A stretch of DNA of 64,000 bases, from NCBI GenBank assembly GCA_900104855.1, contig FNSS01000001.1, positions 4,402,001-4,466,000 on the forward strand, written 5' to 3'. The DNA comes from Rhizobiales bacterium GAS188 (GTDB taxonomy: Bacteria; Pseudomonadota; Alphaproteobacteria; Rhizobiales; Beijerinckiaceae). How positions within the stretch are numbered: position 1 is the first letter of the stretch; each line of letters opens with the position of its first letter. Of the stretch, positions 1 through 9,062 are shown piece after piece. Below the pieces are notes generated by a model. That model was not told where the DNA came from. It did not search any database and saw only the letters and a list, made by a program, of their open reading frames with translations. The translations under genes were made by a program, and so were the position numbers.

Positions 1-245
1 GTGCCGAGATCGTGTTGCTGCAGCGCATCATAGAAGGCACCTTGCCAGGCATTGAGCCTCACCTGCCCGGCCGCAATGGCGCCTATGACCAGGACGCTGC
101 CCACCGGAAGCGAAATGAGGGCCCAGCGTTGCGGCGACGTCCTCATGGCGCGCGCCAGTGTGGCGAACTGCGCCCATCCGCCGCTCTTCGAGATGTCGAT
201 GGGGTGAATTGGGATGAGCTGCCGCACGTCGACCGGCGCGTTCAT
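1..245 (-). CDS. SbmA/BacA-like ABC transporter, N-terminal fragment
   Basis: Only the first 81 codons are inside the window; the gene continues beyond position 1. The N-terminus is soluble and is followed by a hydrophobic helix (around residues 43-60) and the segment LNAWQGAFYDALQQ. That segment resembles the first periplasmic stretch of the SbmA/BacA and YddA/Rv1819c-type ABC transporters (fused membrane and ATPase domains). The ATG at 245 is preferred because AAGGA lies about 10 bases upstream; an in-frame ATG at 299 lacks a ribosome site. It diverges from the glycosidase gene at 432, and the 186-base gap should hold both promoters. The substrate cannot be told from this fragment. Confidence 0.6.
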   Translation of the reverse strand, partial: MNAPVDVRQLIPIHPIDISKSGGWAQFATLARAMRTSPQRWALISLPVGSVLVIGAIAAGQVRLNAWQGAFYDALQQHDLG

Positions 246-431
246 GGTGTTCTTGTCCTTGTCCAAAGCGAGACCGGCGCCGAGTGCCGCGACAGGCATC
301 GGCGCAACAGAGACCGGTCCAAAGGGAATAGCTGAAGTCGGCCCGGTGCAAAAGTCGGCCGGCGAAATCGGTTAGGGCTTGAGCTTCTCGACGAACGAGG
401 CAAAGTTGAGCCTCTCGAGCAAGGACACGGC

Positions 432-2600
432 ATGCTACGATCCGGCGAACTCGCCCTTATCGAACGTCTCGTTGCGGAGATGACGCTCGAAGAGAAGCTC
501 GGTCAGCTGACCATGGTCAGCGCCGAGCTCATCCAAACCGGCCCGACTTCCGCGCCCATCACGCCCAAATTGATCAGGGAGGGACGAATTGGGAGCCTTC
601 TCAATCTCTGGGGTGCCGAGCGGGTGCGCGAGGTGCAGCGGCTCGCCGTCGAGGAATCGCGTCTCAAGATTCCGCTCTTCTTCGGCTTGGACGTGGTGCA
701 TGGGCTCAAGACCATCTTTCCGATTCCGCTCGGCGAAAGCTGTGCCTTCGATCCCGGGCTTTGGGAGCGAACGGCGCGGGCAGCAGCGGAGGAAACAGCC
801 GCCGCCGGCGTCGACCTGACTTTCGCGCCCATGCTCGATGTCGCGCGCGATCCGCGCTGGGGACGGACCGTCGAGGGGCCCGGAGAGGACACATTTGTGG
901 CTTCGCGCTTCGCGGAAGCCAAGGTACGCGGCTTCCAGTCGCCGCATCTCGGTGACGCAAGGGCGGTCGCTGCGACCGCCAAGCATCTTGCGGCTTACGG
1001 AGCCGTGCAGGCCGGCCGGGAATATGCTTCGGTCGACATCTCCCAACGGCAATTGCACGAGATCTATCTGCCGCCCTTCCGCGCGGCCGTGGAAGCCGGC
1101 GTCGCGGCGATCATGCCAGCTTTCACGGATCTGGACGGCACCCCAATGACGGCCAATGCGGCCATATTGCGCGATCTCGTGCGTGGCCAATGGGGCTTCT
1201 CCGGCGTCATGATCAGCGATTACGGGTCGGTCGCCGAGCTTATCCCACACGGGGTCGCCGCGGATCTCGCCGACGCCGCAGCGCTTGCGCTCACCGCCGG
1301 CGTCGATATCGACATGATGGGCGGCGGCGCCTATTCGGAAGGGCTGCCGCGCGCCTTGGAGCGCGGCAAGGTGACGCTCGACGCCATCGACGCGGCCGTC
1401 CGGCGCGTGCTCGAGCTGAAGGCGAGACTGGGCCTGTTCGAGGACCCCTACAGGCGCTGCGGGACCGGGCGTCCGCCCGAGGTTGGCGACGCCGATGCCA
1501 AGCGCCGGGATCTCGCCCGCGAGGCCGGCCGCCGTTCGATCGTGCTGCTGAAGAATCGGAACGGCGTCTTGCCGCTCCGCGATCATAGCGGCTCGGTCGC
1601 CGTCATTGGCCCACTCGCCGACGCCAGTGGCGCCTTGCAGGATCAGGGGAAGGCTGCCGGGACCGCCGGCAAGGCGATTGCCGTTCTGGATGGGCTGCGC
1701 GACGCGCTGCCCGATGCCGCGATCTCTTTCACCCCCGGTTGCGGGGTCGACCGGATCGAGGACAGCGCCAAGGCGAAGGCGCTCGACTTGGCGCGGCGAA
1801 ACGATGTCGTCGTGCTTTGCCTCGGCGAGACCCCGGCGATGAGCGGAGAAGCCGCGAGCCGCGCGCGCCCGGGCCTGCCTGAGGCTCAATGCGAGCTCGC
1901 GCGGGCCGTCATCGCGCTCGAGAAACCGGTGGTCGTCCTGTTGTTCTCGGGCCGCCCCCTCGTCCTGCCCGATTGGCTGGCGGAACGGGCCGAGGCACTC
2001 CTGGCGGTTTGGTTTCCAGGCAGCGAAACGGCAGGCGTGGTGGGCGACGTGCTGAGCGGCCGCTTCAATCCAACGGGACGGCTCTGCATGACTTGGCCGA
2101 TCGATGTCGGGCAGATTCCCATTTTCTTCGGGGAACGTCCGACGGGACGTCCGGCCATCGCCGACGTCCATTATTCGAGCAAGTATCTCGACATGCCGAA
2201 TGAGCCCCTCTTCGGCTTCGGTCATGGATTGTCCTACAGCCAATTCGACTTGAGCGGGCTCAGGGCCGACAGGGCCGAGATGCGGGCGGGCGATTCCATT
2301 CATGTCGAGGTGGATGTCGCGAATTCGAGCGCGGTTGCCGGCGAGGAAACGATCTTCCTGTTCGTTCACGATCCGGTCGCCAGCGTCGCTCGGCCGCTGC
2401 TCGAGCTCAAGGGCTTTGGCAAGATTGCGCTCGCTGCAGGCGATCAAGGCACGGTTCGCTTCCGCCTCGCCGCGGAGGATCTTCGCTTCGTCGGGCCAGA
2501 TCTCGCTTCCCGGCTGGAACCGGGGGCCTTCGATCTTTATGTCGGCCGTAGCGCCGCGAGGGAGGGGCTGTTGAGCACCCGCATCGAGCTGCTTGCTTGA
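432..2600 (+). CDS. Glycoside hydrolase family 3 beta-glucosidase
   Basis: 722-aa GH3 enzyme, expected to remove glucose from the non-reducing end of beta-glucosides. The N-terminal TIM-barrel carries the family signature DPRWGRTVEGPGED and a KHLAAYG substrate-binding segment. The nucleophile is Asp263 in MISDYGSV. A C-terminal alpha/beta sandwich and a fibronectin-III-like domain (from about residue 610) complete the usual bacterial order. No signal peptide is seen, so it probably acts in the cytoplasm on imported oligosaccharides. AAGGA lies 7 bases before the ATG. It is followed directly by two other glycosidases on the same strand, suggesting one catabolic operon. Exact linkage preference (beta-1,4, -1,3 or -1,2) is not decidable here. 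Confidence 0.9.
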   Translation: MLRSGELALIERLVAEMTLEEKLGQLTMVSAELIQTGPTSAPITPKLIREGRIGSLLNLWGAERVREVQRLAVEESRLKIPLFFGLDVVHGLKTIFPIPLGESCAFDPGLWERTARAAAEETAAAGVDLTFAPMLDVARDPRWGRTVEGPGEDTFVASRFAEAKVRGFQSPHLGDARAVAATAKHLAAYGAVQAGREYASVDISQRQLHEIYLPPFRAAVEAGVAAIMPAFTDLDGTPMTANAAILRDLVRGQWGFSGVMISDYGSVAELIPHGVAADLADAAALALTAGVDIDMMGGGAYSEGLPRALERGKVTLDAIDAAVRRVLELKARLGLFEDPYRRCGTGRPPEVGDADAKRRDLAREAGRRSIVLLKNRNGVLPLRDHSGSVAVIGPLADASGALQDQGKAAGTAGKAIAVLDGLRDALPDAAISFTPGCGVDRIEDSAKAKALDLARRNDVVVLCLGETPAMSGEAASRARPGLPEAQCELARAVIALEKPVVVLLFSGRPLVLPDWLAERAEALLAVWFPGSETAGVVGDVLSGRFNPTGRLCMTWPIDVGQIPIFFGERPTGRPAIADVHYSSKYLDMPNEPLFGFGHGLSYSQFDLSGLRADRAEMRAGDSIHVEVDVANSSAVAGEETIFLFVHDPVASVARPLLELKGFGKIALAAGDQGTVRFRLAAEDLRFVGPDLASRLEPGAFDLYVGRSAAREGLLSTRIELLA

Positions 2601-2662
2601 TTCAGGGCGGTGGAAGCTCTCGCGACGATCGGCTAAAGGAGAATCGACAAGCGGGAGGTCGA

Positions 2663-3982
2663 ATGGATTCGACATTGCGAGGGCCGAAACGAAGGGGCCG
2701 AGGGCAGAACTCCGGCCCTGCCCGACTTGCCTCCTCATTGCCGCGCAGCGACACCGAGCTCCTCGAACTCGTTCAGCGGCAGACCTTCAGATATTTCTGG
2801 GAGTTCGCCCATCCGCACAGCGGGCTCGCGCGTGATCGCTGCGACCCTGCCAGCGACCAAAGCCTCAACATAGTGGCGACCGGCGGATCGGGTTTCGGCG
2901 TGATGGCGATCATCGTCGCCGTCGAGCGCAAATGGATCACCCGGGAAGAGGCCGTGGAGCGCCTCGTCAAGATGACCGGATTCCTGTTGGCCGCCGACAG
3001 CTTTCATGGGGTCCTTCCCCATATGCTCTATGGCGACACCGGGAAGCCCTTCTCCTTCACCCGCAAGGACGATGGCGGGGACCTGGTCGAGACCGCCTAT
3101 CTGGTCGCGGGACTCCTCTGCGCGAGACAATATTTCGATCGTGACGATGCGCAGGAGCGGGGATTGCGGTGGCGCATCGCGCAGCTCTGGGAAGAGGTCG
3201 AGTGGAACTGGCACACGCGTGGCGGCTCGAATGTCCTTTACTGGCATTGGAGCCCCAACAATGGCTGGAGCATGAATTATGAGATCAGGGGCTGGAACGA
3301 GTGCCTGATCGCCTATGTGCTCGCAGCCTCGTCGCCACGCTATAGCGTCGAGGCCGGCGTCTATCACCGGGGATGGGCCGAAGGACGGAACTTCAGGAAC
3401 GGGCGTGAATTCTATGGAATCGAGCTTCCCCTCGGCCCCGACTATGGCGGGCCGCTCTTTTTCGGCCATTATTCGTTCCTCGGCCTCGATCCGCGCGGGC
3501 TGAAGGACCGCTACGCCGATTATTGGCAGCAGAATCTCCATCAGACGCATATCAATCGCGAGCACTGCATCCGCAATCCGAAGGGATTCGCGGGTTACGG
3601 GGCCAACTCATGGGGGCTGACAGCAAGCGATGGGCCGCGGGGCTACGAAGCCTATGCGCCCGACAAGGATTTCGGCGTGATCGCACCGACCGCCGCCCTC
3701 TCCTCGATGCCCTATACGCCGGAATATTCGCTCGCCGCGCTCAGGCATTTCCATGGGCGCCTCGGCAAGCACATTTGGCGCGATTATGGCTTCGTCGACG
3801 CCTTCTGCGAGGCAGAGAAATGGTATGCGGCCACGCATCTCGCCATCGACCAGGGCCCGATCATCGTCATGATCGAGAATTACCGGACCGGCATGTTGTG
3901 GAAGCTCTTCATGAGCTGCCCCGAGATTCGCGGGGGCCTGCGGCGCCTCGGCTTCGAGAGCCCGCACCTTGCTCGAGCGTGA
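2663..3982 (+). CDS. Glycoamylase-like (PF10091, GH144-type) glucanase
   Basis: 439-aa protein of the glycoamylase-like PF10091/COG5368 family, an (alpha/alpha)6-barrel group that includes GH144 endo-beta-1,2-glucanases and the C-terminal processing domain of cyclic beta-1,2-glucan synthases. Typical segments are FRYFWEFAHP near the N-terminus, WHWSPNNGW, and GYGANSWGLTASDGPRGY. The ATG at 2663 is chosen because GGGAGG lies 4 bases upstream; the reading frame stays open back to 2597 but without a good ribosome site. No signal peptide is seen. Its place between a GH3 and a GH13 enzyme supports stepwise intracellular glucan degradation. Family assignment is secure; substrate (beta-1,2-glucan versus other glucans) is inference. 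Confidence 0.8.
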   Translation: MDSTLRGPKRRGRGQNSGPARLASSLPRSDTELLELVQRQTFRYFWEFAHPHSGLARDRCDPASDQSLNIVATGGSGFGVMAIIVAVERKWITREEAVERLVKMTGFLLAADSFHGVLPHMLYGDTGKPFSFTRKDDGGDLVETAYLVAGLLCARQYFDRDDAQERGLRWRIAQLWEEVEWNWHTRGGSNVLYWHWSPNNGWSMNYEIRGWNECLIAYVLAASSPRYSVEAGVYHRGWAEGRNFRNGREFYGIELPLGPDYGGPLFFGHYSFLGLDPRGLKDRYADYWQQNLHQTHINREHCIRNPKGFAGYGANSWGLTASDGPRGYEAYAPDKDFGVIAPTAALSSMPYTPEYSLAALRHFHGRLGKHIWRDYGFVDAFCEAEKWYAATHLAIDQGPIIVMIENYRTGMLWKLFMSCPEIRGGLRRLGFESPHLARA

Positions 3983-4034
3983 GCGCCTGAAGCGCACTGC
4001 TCAAGGAACGCCTTGACGGATTCGGAGATGCCGG

Positions 4035-5624
4035 ATGGACGCGACAGCATGGTGGCAGGACTCGGTCATCTATCAGGTCTATCCGCGCTCCTTCCAGGAC
4101 CACAATGGCGACGGGATCGGTGATCTCAGCGGGATCATCGAGCGCGCCGATCATTTCTCCTGGCTTGGCGTCGATGCCGTCTGGTTCTCGCCATTCTTCA
4201 CCTCCCCAATGGCCGATTTCGGCTATGACATCTCGAACTACACCGACATCGATCCGTCCTACGGCAACCTGGCGGATTTCGACGAACTGGTCGGCGCACT
4301 GCATGCGCGGGGCATCCGCATCATCCTGGACTTCGTGCCGAACCACACATCCGATCAGCACCCCTGGTTCCGGGAGGCGCGGCGATCGCGCCGGAACCCC
4401 AAGCGTGACTGGTATACCTGGCGCTCGCCTTCGCCGGATGGCGGTCCGCCCAATAATTGGCAAAGCCTCGCCGGGGGCAGGTCTTGGGAGTTCGACGCAA
4501 AGACGGGCCAATACTATCTCCACTCCTTCCTCAAGGCGCAGCCCGATCTGAACTGGCGTAACCCTGCGGTGAGCGAAGCCATGCACGATGTGCTTCGCTT
4601 CTGGCTCGACCGCGGTGTCGACGGTTTCCGCGTCGATGCCGTCGGCTGCCTCGCCAAGGATCCGCTCTTTCGCGACGACCCTCCCAACCCGGATTATCGG
4701 GAGGGCGACCCGCCCTTCGCGCGCAACCGCATGGTGTTCAGCGCCAACCGTCCCGACATCATGGAATTCGTGGCCGGGATGCGCGACGTCGTCGACGCCC
4801 GTCCGGGCGAGCGCGTCATGATCGGCGAGGTCTACCTCAAGCCCGACGAGCTCGCCTCCTATTATGGCACCACTCTCGACGGATTCCAGCTTCCGACCAA
4901 TTTCAATCTCCTCTGGGCGCAATGGAAGCCCGTCGCCATCCTGAAGACCGTCGAGACGTATGAGGCCGCGCTGCCGCGGGGCGCCTGGCCCAATTGGGTG
5001 CTGGGGAACCACGACCAGTCGCGCATCGCGACCCGCATCGGCCCGGCTCAGGCGCGTGTCGCCATGATGCTGCTCTTGACGCTACGCGGCACGCCGATCC
5101 TTTATTTCGGCGACGAGCTCGGCTTGCAGGACGTCGTCGTCCCGCCCGACAAGTTGCGCGACCCATTCGGCATCAACATGCCGGGAACCGGGCAGGGGCG
5201 CGACCCGGAGCGTTGCCCGATGCCCTGGGACGAGACACCAAGCGCCGGCTTCACGACCGGCGAGCCTTGGCTTCCCATCGCGACACACGGGCCCGGCTCA
5301 TCGGTGGAGGCGCAGCGCGGCGATGAAGGTTCGATGCTTTCCCTGACACGTCGCCTCCTCGCGCTGCGCCGGAGCGAGCCGGCGCTCTCGCGCGGTGCCT
5401 GGTCGCCCGTGCCGGTCGAGGGAGACGTGCTCGCCTATAGCCGCAGCCTCGGAGGCAAGCGCTTCACGGTCATCCTCAACCTCGAGGGCATGCGGAAGTC
5501 GGTGCGCTTCCCAGGTCCGATTTCCGGACGTCTCGTCCTCTCGACCCATGAGCGGAAGACAGATTTGGCGATCAGCCAAGATCTCGAGCTTGCGGCGAAT
5601 GAGGGCCTCATCATCGCGATGTGA
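4035..5624 (+). CDS. GH13 alpha-glucosidase
   Basis: 529-aa alpha-amylase-family enzyme, expected to hydrolyse alpha-glucosidic bonds of short oligosaccharides. The N-terminus (WWQDSVIYQVYPRSFQD, then GDGIGDL) is typical of oligo-1,6-glucosidase/alpha-glucosidase subfamilies. The catalytic triad is visible: nucleophile Asp201 in FRVDAV, acid/base Glu265 in MIGEVYL, and transition-state stabiliser Asp327 in GNHDQSR. A beta-sandwich domain C follows the barrel. There is no signal peptide. It starts 52 bases after the PF10091 gene and probably shares its transcript. Its 3' end lies 39 bases from the convergent end of the eCIS operon, with no clear hairpin between them. Confidence 0.9.
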   Translation: MDATAWWQDSVIYQVYPRSFQDHNGDGIGDLSGIIERADHFSWLGVDAVWFSPFFTSPMADFGYDISNYTDIDPSYGNLADFDELVGALHARGIRIILDFVPNHTSDQHPWFREARRSRRNPKRDWYTWRSPSPDGGPPNNWQSLAGGRSWEFDAKTGQYYLHSFLKAQPDLNWRNPAVSEAMHDVLRFWLDRGVDGFRVDAVGCLAKDPLFRDDPPNPDYREGDPPFARNRMVFSANRPDIMEFVAGMRDVVDARPGERVMIGEVYLKPDELASYYGTTLDGFQLPTNFNLLWAQWKPVAILKTVETYEAALPRGAWPNWVLGNHDQSRIATRIGPAQARVAMMLLLTLRGTPILYFGDELGLQDVVVPPDKLRDPFGINMPGTGQGRDPERCPMPWDETPSAGFTTGEPWLPIATHGPGSSVEAQRGDEGSMLSLTRRLLALRRSEPALSRGAWSPVPVEGDVLAYSRSLGGKRFTVILNLEGMRKSVRFPGPISGRLVLSTHERKTDLAISQDLELAANEGLIIAM

Positions 5625-5663
5625 GCCTCCCGTCACGCGTATCGGCATCGGATCGGTCGCGCT

Positions 5664-7271
5664 TCAGGGCTCGTCGAGAAACCTTCGGCGTCGCGGATTG
5701 ATGCCAGTGAGGTTGAAGCGCAGGCCGCCGCCGATATTGCCGGAAGCGCCGGCCGAGAATCCGCCCGCGGCAGGCGCCGAGACGCTGGAAAAGGGCTCAC
5801 TGAAGATCCAGGGTTCGATGCCGAAGCCCCAGTCGCCAGAGGTGTGTTGATAGCCGATTCCGCCCGAGATCAGCAGCGAGGCAGGGAACCCCGACCCTGC
5901 GTCAAAGCGGCCGGCAAGCCCGAGATTCGGGCCGGCGGCGATCTCGGCGAATATCGTATCGTCATCATTGATGTTCCAGCTGTAGCTGAAGCCGGCATAG
6001 GGCGCGAAAATGCCGCCCACCGGCACACCGTTGACTTGGCCCCAGCGACCGAGCGAGGCCCCAAGAATGAGATCGGCTTCGCCATGTTTGGCGCGTGCCC
6101 AAGAGAGCGCATACATGAGATTGGCGGTCGGGTTGAAGCTCCAACCCGGCGGCGCGACCGGGCTGCGCGGCGGCTCCAGCCCCCAATATTGCCCAAGCGT
6201 GAACCAGTAGCCTTTGCCGAAGGTGTAGCGACTTTCGTCCGAGGGCGCTTCGGGGCCGCTATGATAGGTAAAGCCGAGCGCCCCTGTGGTCACCGATGAG
6301 GGCCCGGCGCCGGGGGGCGGCAAGAGCCCCGTCATGGGGTTGCGCCTGATCCCGAGCGGCACCGCGCCGCCGACCGAGCCGAACACGCCGAGCTCGCTGG
6401 TCGGTGACAGGCGGTCGCGGACCTGCAGCGTGAATGACGGGAGATAGCTGGCGGAGGTTTGCGGATCGGTCGGCGATTGGAACGCCAGCGGGATCCCGAA
6501 GATGTCGGTGCTGAGCGTGCCGACGGGGTTGTTGCCGCCGAAGAACGCGCCGTTGAGGATGCTGAGCAGGGGCTGGTTCGCCTGAGCGGGCTCACTCCCG
6601 GGCGGCGTGCTGGGCGCACCGAAGAGTTGCTTCAGCATCTCGTCGTGCAACTCGCGCCGCACGCGTTCCTCGAAGGATGATTCCTGTCGCGCAATGCCCG
6701 CGCCGCTCGCGCCGCTGACCGAAACCGCGCCGTGCCCGCGTGCGACGGCCGCAGCCGCCTGCTCGGCGCCGGCCTCGAGCTGGCTGTCCGTGCCGGCGGC
6801 CGTGCCGCCGCCTCGGCTTTGCTGCACGACATGAGCGAGCTCGTGCGCCAAGAGATGCCTGCCGCTCACGCTGTCAGGCGCGTATTGCCCCGTCCCGAAC
6901 ACGATATGGCGACCAAACGTGTAGGCTTTCGCGTTGACGGCGGAAGCAGACGCTGCCGCATCCCATCCCACATGAATCCGCACCTCCCCGAAGTCACGGC
7001 CGAACCGCGCTTCCATCTCGGCGCGGGTTACAGGCTCGAGCGGTTGACCCGGCCCTTGCAGAACGCTCTGAACGGCCGATGCGCCCTCAAGCCCGGAATG
7101 CGTCTCGCGAGCCGCGGGCGTGAGCAGGCCAGACTCGTAGAGGTGCTGGACCGCGGTATTGCCGAGCGAGCGTTGCAGCGCGTCGGCGGGGCGTTTGGCG
7201 CTCGCGGCGACCGCGCTTCGGAGGCGAGCGATTCTTGCTTGCGACCGTGTCGCATGGGCTAAGCTTCGCAT
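5664..7271 (-). CDS. DUF4157 eCIS-associated protein with beta-barrel-like C-terminus
   Basis: 535 aa and the last gene of the eCIS operon. Residues about 78-155 form a DUF4157 (eCIS core) domain with a metallopeptidase HELAH motif (His143-His147) and the segment ARFGRDFGEVRIH; such domains are the commonest eCIS-linked cargo or processing modules. After an acidic/proline-containing linker, residues about 210-535 are rich in glycine and aromatic residues with amphipathic beta strands (for example GIGYQHTSGDWGFGIEP), like an outer-membrane or pore-forming beta-barrel, yet no signal peptide precedes it. The ATG at 7271 has GGGAGAAGGG just upstream; an upstream in-frame ATG at 7322 lacks one. 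Delivery as injected cargo is inference. Confidence 0.75.
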   Translation of the reverse strand: MRSLAHATRSQARIARLRSAVAASAKRPADALQRSLGNTAVQHLYESGLLTPAARETHSGLEGASAVQSVLQGPGQPLEPVTRAEMEARFGRDFGEVRIHVGWDAAASASAVNAKAYTFGRHIVFGTGQYAPDSVSGRHLLAHELAHVVQQSRGGGTAAGTDSQLEAGAEQAAAAVARGHGAVSVSGASGAGIARQESSFEERVRRELHDEMLKQLFGAPSTPPGSEPAQANQPLLSILNGAFFGGNNPVGTLSTDIFGIPLAFQSPTDPQTSASYLPSFTLQVRDRLSPTSELGVFGSVGGAVPLGIRRNPMTGLLPPPGAGPSSVTTGALGFTYHSGPEAPSDESRYTFGKGYWFTLGQYWGLEPPRSPVAPPGWSFNPTANLMYALSWARAKHGEADLILGASLGRWGQVNGVPVGGIFAPYAGFSYSWNINDDDTIFAEIAAGPNLGLAGRFDAGSGFPASLLISGGIGYQHTSGDWGFGIEPWIFSEPFSSVSAPAAGGFSAGASGNIGGGLRFNLTGINPRRRRFLDEP

Positions 7272-7343
7272 ATCCCTTCTCCCGATGCAGCCGACTGCCG
7301 ACAATTGCCGAGACGTCCTCAAAGCCGGAATCTCGGTCGTCCG

Positions 7344-9041
7344 TCAGAACGATATCTTTATTCTGCCGTAGTAGGGGATGGGGTCGATCGTCGGGACGCC
7401 GAAGAACTCAATCTCGCTCTGCACCGCCCGCCACGATTCCGTCGCGCCTCCGGTGGGTATCGACTGTGTGCCGAGCCATTTCGAGATTTCGAGGTTCTCC
7501 TCCGTGCCGAACCGGTAGAGGGGGCTTGTTTCCTCGAGCCCGATGGCGAAGCGATGCTTCACGAACCAGCCTTCGGGGATCTCGCCAATGATGTTTCCCT
7601 TGTACTGAAAGGCTCCGCGTTGGGACGAAAATCCCTCGAATGGTGCCCATTCGCCCGGCTGCGCGCCCCCAACATTTGTACCGCCGCCGCCGGTCCGCGC
7701 ATAGAAGGCCCGTGGACCCGATGGCGTGTCGACCGTGACCACGTCTCGGCCGGAAACCCGGCCGTGATAGAACACCACCCGATATGACGGCGCCTCTTCG
7801 GCGATCGTGAATGGCGCCGCACCCAGCTTCAAGGTCAGTCCAGCCGAGCCGACGTTCGCGATCAAGTCGGTCGATTGCCCAATGGCATTGGCCAGCTTCG
7901 GATCGGCGCCCGCAGCATAGGCCCAGCCGGCACCGGCCATGAAGGTATAGGTCGTTGATTCCTCACCGGTCAGCATGGTGTGCCAGCCGGAGCTCGCGAC
8001 GTCCGCGCCATGCCCCAGCAGAAACAAGCCGCCCAGTAATCCGACGCCGGTCTCCGCGGTCGCCACTCCGCCGACACCGCCGATCCCGGCTTCCAGCCCA
8101 CCGCCCACGAACTGCAACCCGCCGAAGAACTGCCGCACTGGCTTCGGATAAATCAAGCGCGGTCGCGTAGCCTCGAGATAATCCAAGAGCACATGCGGAT
8201 CGACCGGAGCTTCGGCCGGCGGCTTGGCTTTCGGTTTTGGCTTGGGAGCTTGTTTTGGCGCCGGCGGTGCCGCAGCAGGTGTCGCGAGCGAGCTTTCCGG
8301 ATACGGCAGCAACACGGTCGCGGTCACCGTGCCATCCTCGTTCACGACCATAGGTGGGGCTGCATTGCTCCTGGCAAACTCGTCCATGTTCTTAAACGTA
8401 ACGGTGTGGGGATAGCCCCGCCGCAGCAATTGCGCGGAGTCTTGCGGCTGCCGCGCCAATCCGACGCCGCTCGCCCCGCTCACATCGACCGGACCGCCGC
8501 CCCGGGTCGCCGCGATCGCGGCTTGCTCCGCACCGGCCTCGAGATAGCTCTCCGAGGCCAGCGAGGGTGCCGCGCCGCCTCTGCCTTGCTGGACCACATG
8601 GGCAAGCTCATGCGCCAGCAGCTCCCGCCCTGTCACGGTGCCCGGCGCGTAGTTCCCGGTCCCGAACACGACATGCTGTCCAACCGCGTAGGCCTTCGCG
8701 TTGACAGCCGAAGCCGATGTCGCGGCATCACCGCCCACATGGATGCGCACCTCGCCGAAGTCGCGGCCGAACCGGGATTCCATCTCGGCTCGAACCGCCG
8801 GGTCGAGTTGCTGGCTCGGGCCGCTCAGCGTTTCCTCGACAATGCTCGGCACCTCTCCCTCGGCGAGCGCCGCGCCGGAGGGAGGCGCCAGCGCGCACTG
8901 TTCCCAGATATGCCTGACCGCATCATTCCCCAGTGAACGCTGCAGGGAGTGGGTTCGCGGGCGCGCCGTCGCGGCGCCGGTGCCGCGGTGGCGGGCAAGC
9001 GCCGATCGGGACATCGCCGCATGTGTGAAGCTATGCATCAT
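7344..9041 (-). CDS. DUF4157 eCIS-associated protein, putative toxin C-terminus
   Basis: 565 aa. The first 155 residues closely match the downstream paralogue: DUF4157 domain, ESRFGRDFGEVRIH and HELAH (His144-His148). A Pro/Lys/Ala-rich linker (residues about 265-290) is followed by a glycine-rich hydrophobic stretch with HGADVASSGWHTMLTGEE, a linker style common in polymorphic toxins. The C-terminal 150 residues (HGRVSGRDVVTVDTPSG, PGEWAPFEGFSS, GWFVKHRF) match no family I can name. GAGGAGG lies upstream of two adjacent ATGs; the one at 9038 has the better spacing. The modular plan, conserved N-terminus plus variable C-terminus, suggests a loaded effector; its activity is unknown. Confidence 0.75.
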   Translation of the reverse strand: MMHSFTHAAMSRSALARHRGTGAATARPRTHSLQRSLGNDAVRHIWEQCALAPPSGAALAEGEVPSIVEETLSGPSQQLDPAVRAEMESRFGRDFGEVRIHVGGDAATSASAVNAKAYAVGQHVVFGTGNYAPGTVTGRELLAHELAHVVQQGRGGAAPSLASESYLEAGAEQAAIAATRGGGPVDVSGASGVGLARQPQDSAQLLRRGYPHTVTFKNMDEFARSNAAPPMVVNEDGTVTATVLLPYPESSLATPAAAPPAPKQAPKPKPKAKPPAEAPVDPHVLLDYLEATRPRLIYPKPVRQFFGGLQFVGGGLEAGIGGVGGVATAETGVGLLGGLFLLGHGADVASSGWHTMLTGEESTTYTFMAGAGWAYAAGADPKLANAIGQSTDLIANVGSAGLTLKLGAAPFTIAEEAPSYRVVFYHGRVSGRDVVTVDTPSGPRAFYARTGGGGTNVGGAQPGEWAPFEGFSSQRGAFQYKGNIIGEIPEGWFVKHRFAIGLEETSPLYRFGTEENLEISKWLGTQSIPTGGATESWRAVQSEIEFFGVPTIDPIPYYGRIKISF

Positions 9042-9062
9042 GACCTCCTCGATGCGGGCCGC

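Noticed and set aside
374-431. Short minus-strand frame ending in FVEKLKP before the GH3 gene
   Set aside because: Looks like a protein C-terminus but is only about 19 codons before an upstream stop; too short to support.
435-2738. 767-aa open frame on the minus strand
   Set aside because: It is antisense to the GH3 gene with Arg/Gly/Pro-rich composition and no domain; an expected artefact of high GC.
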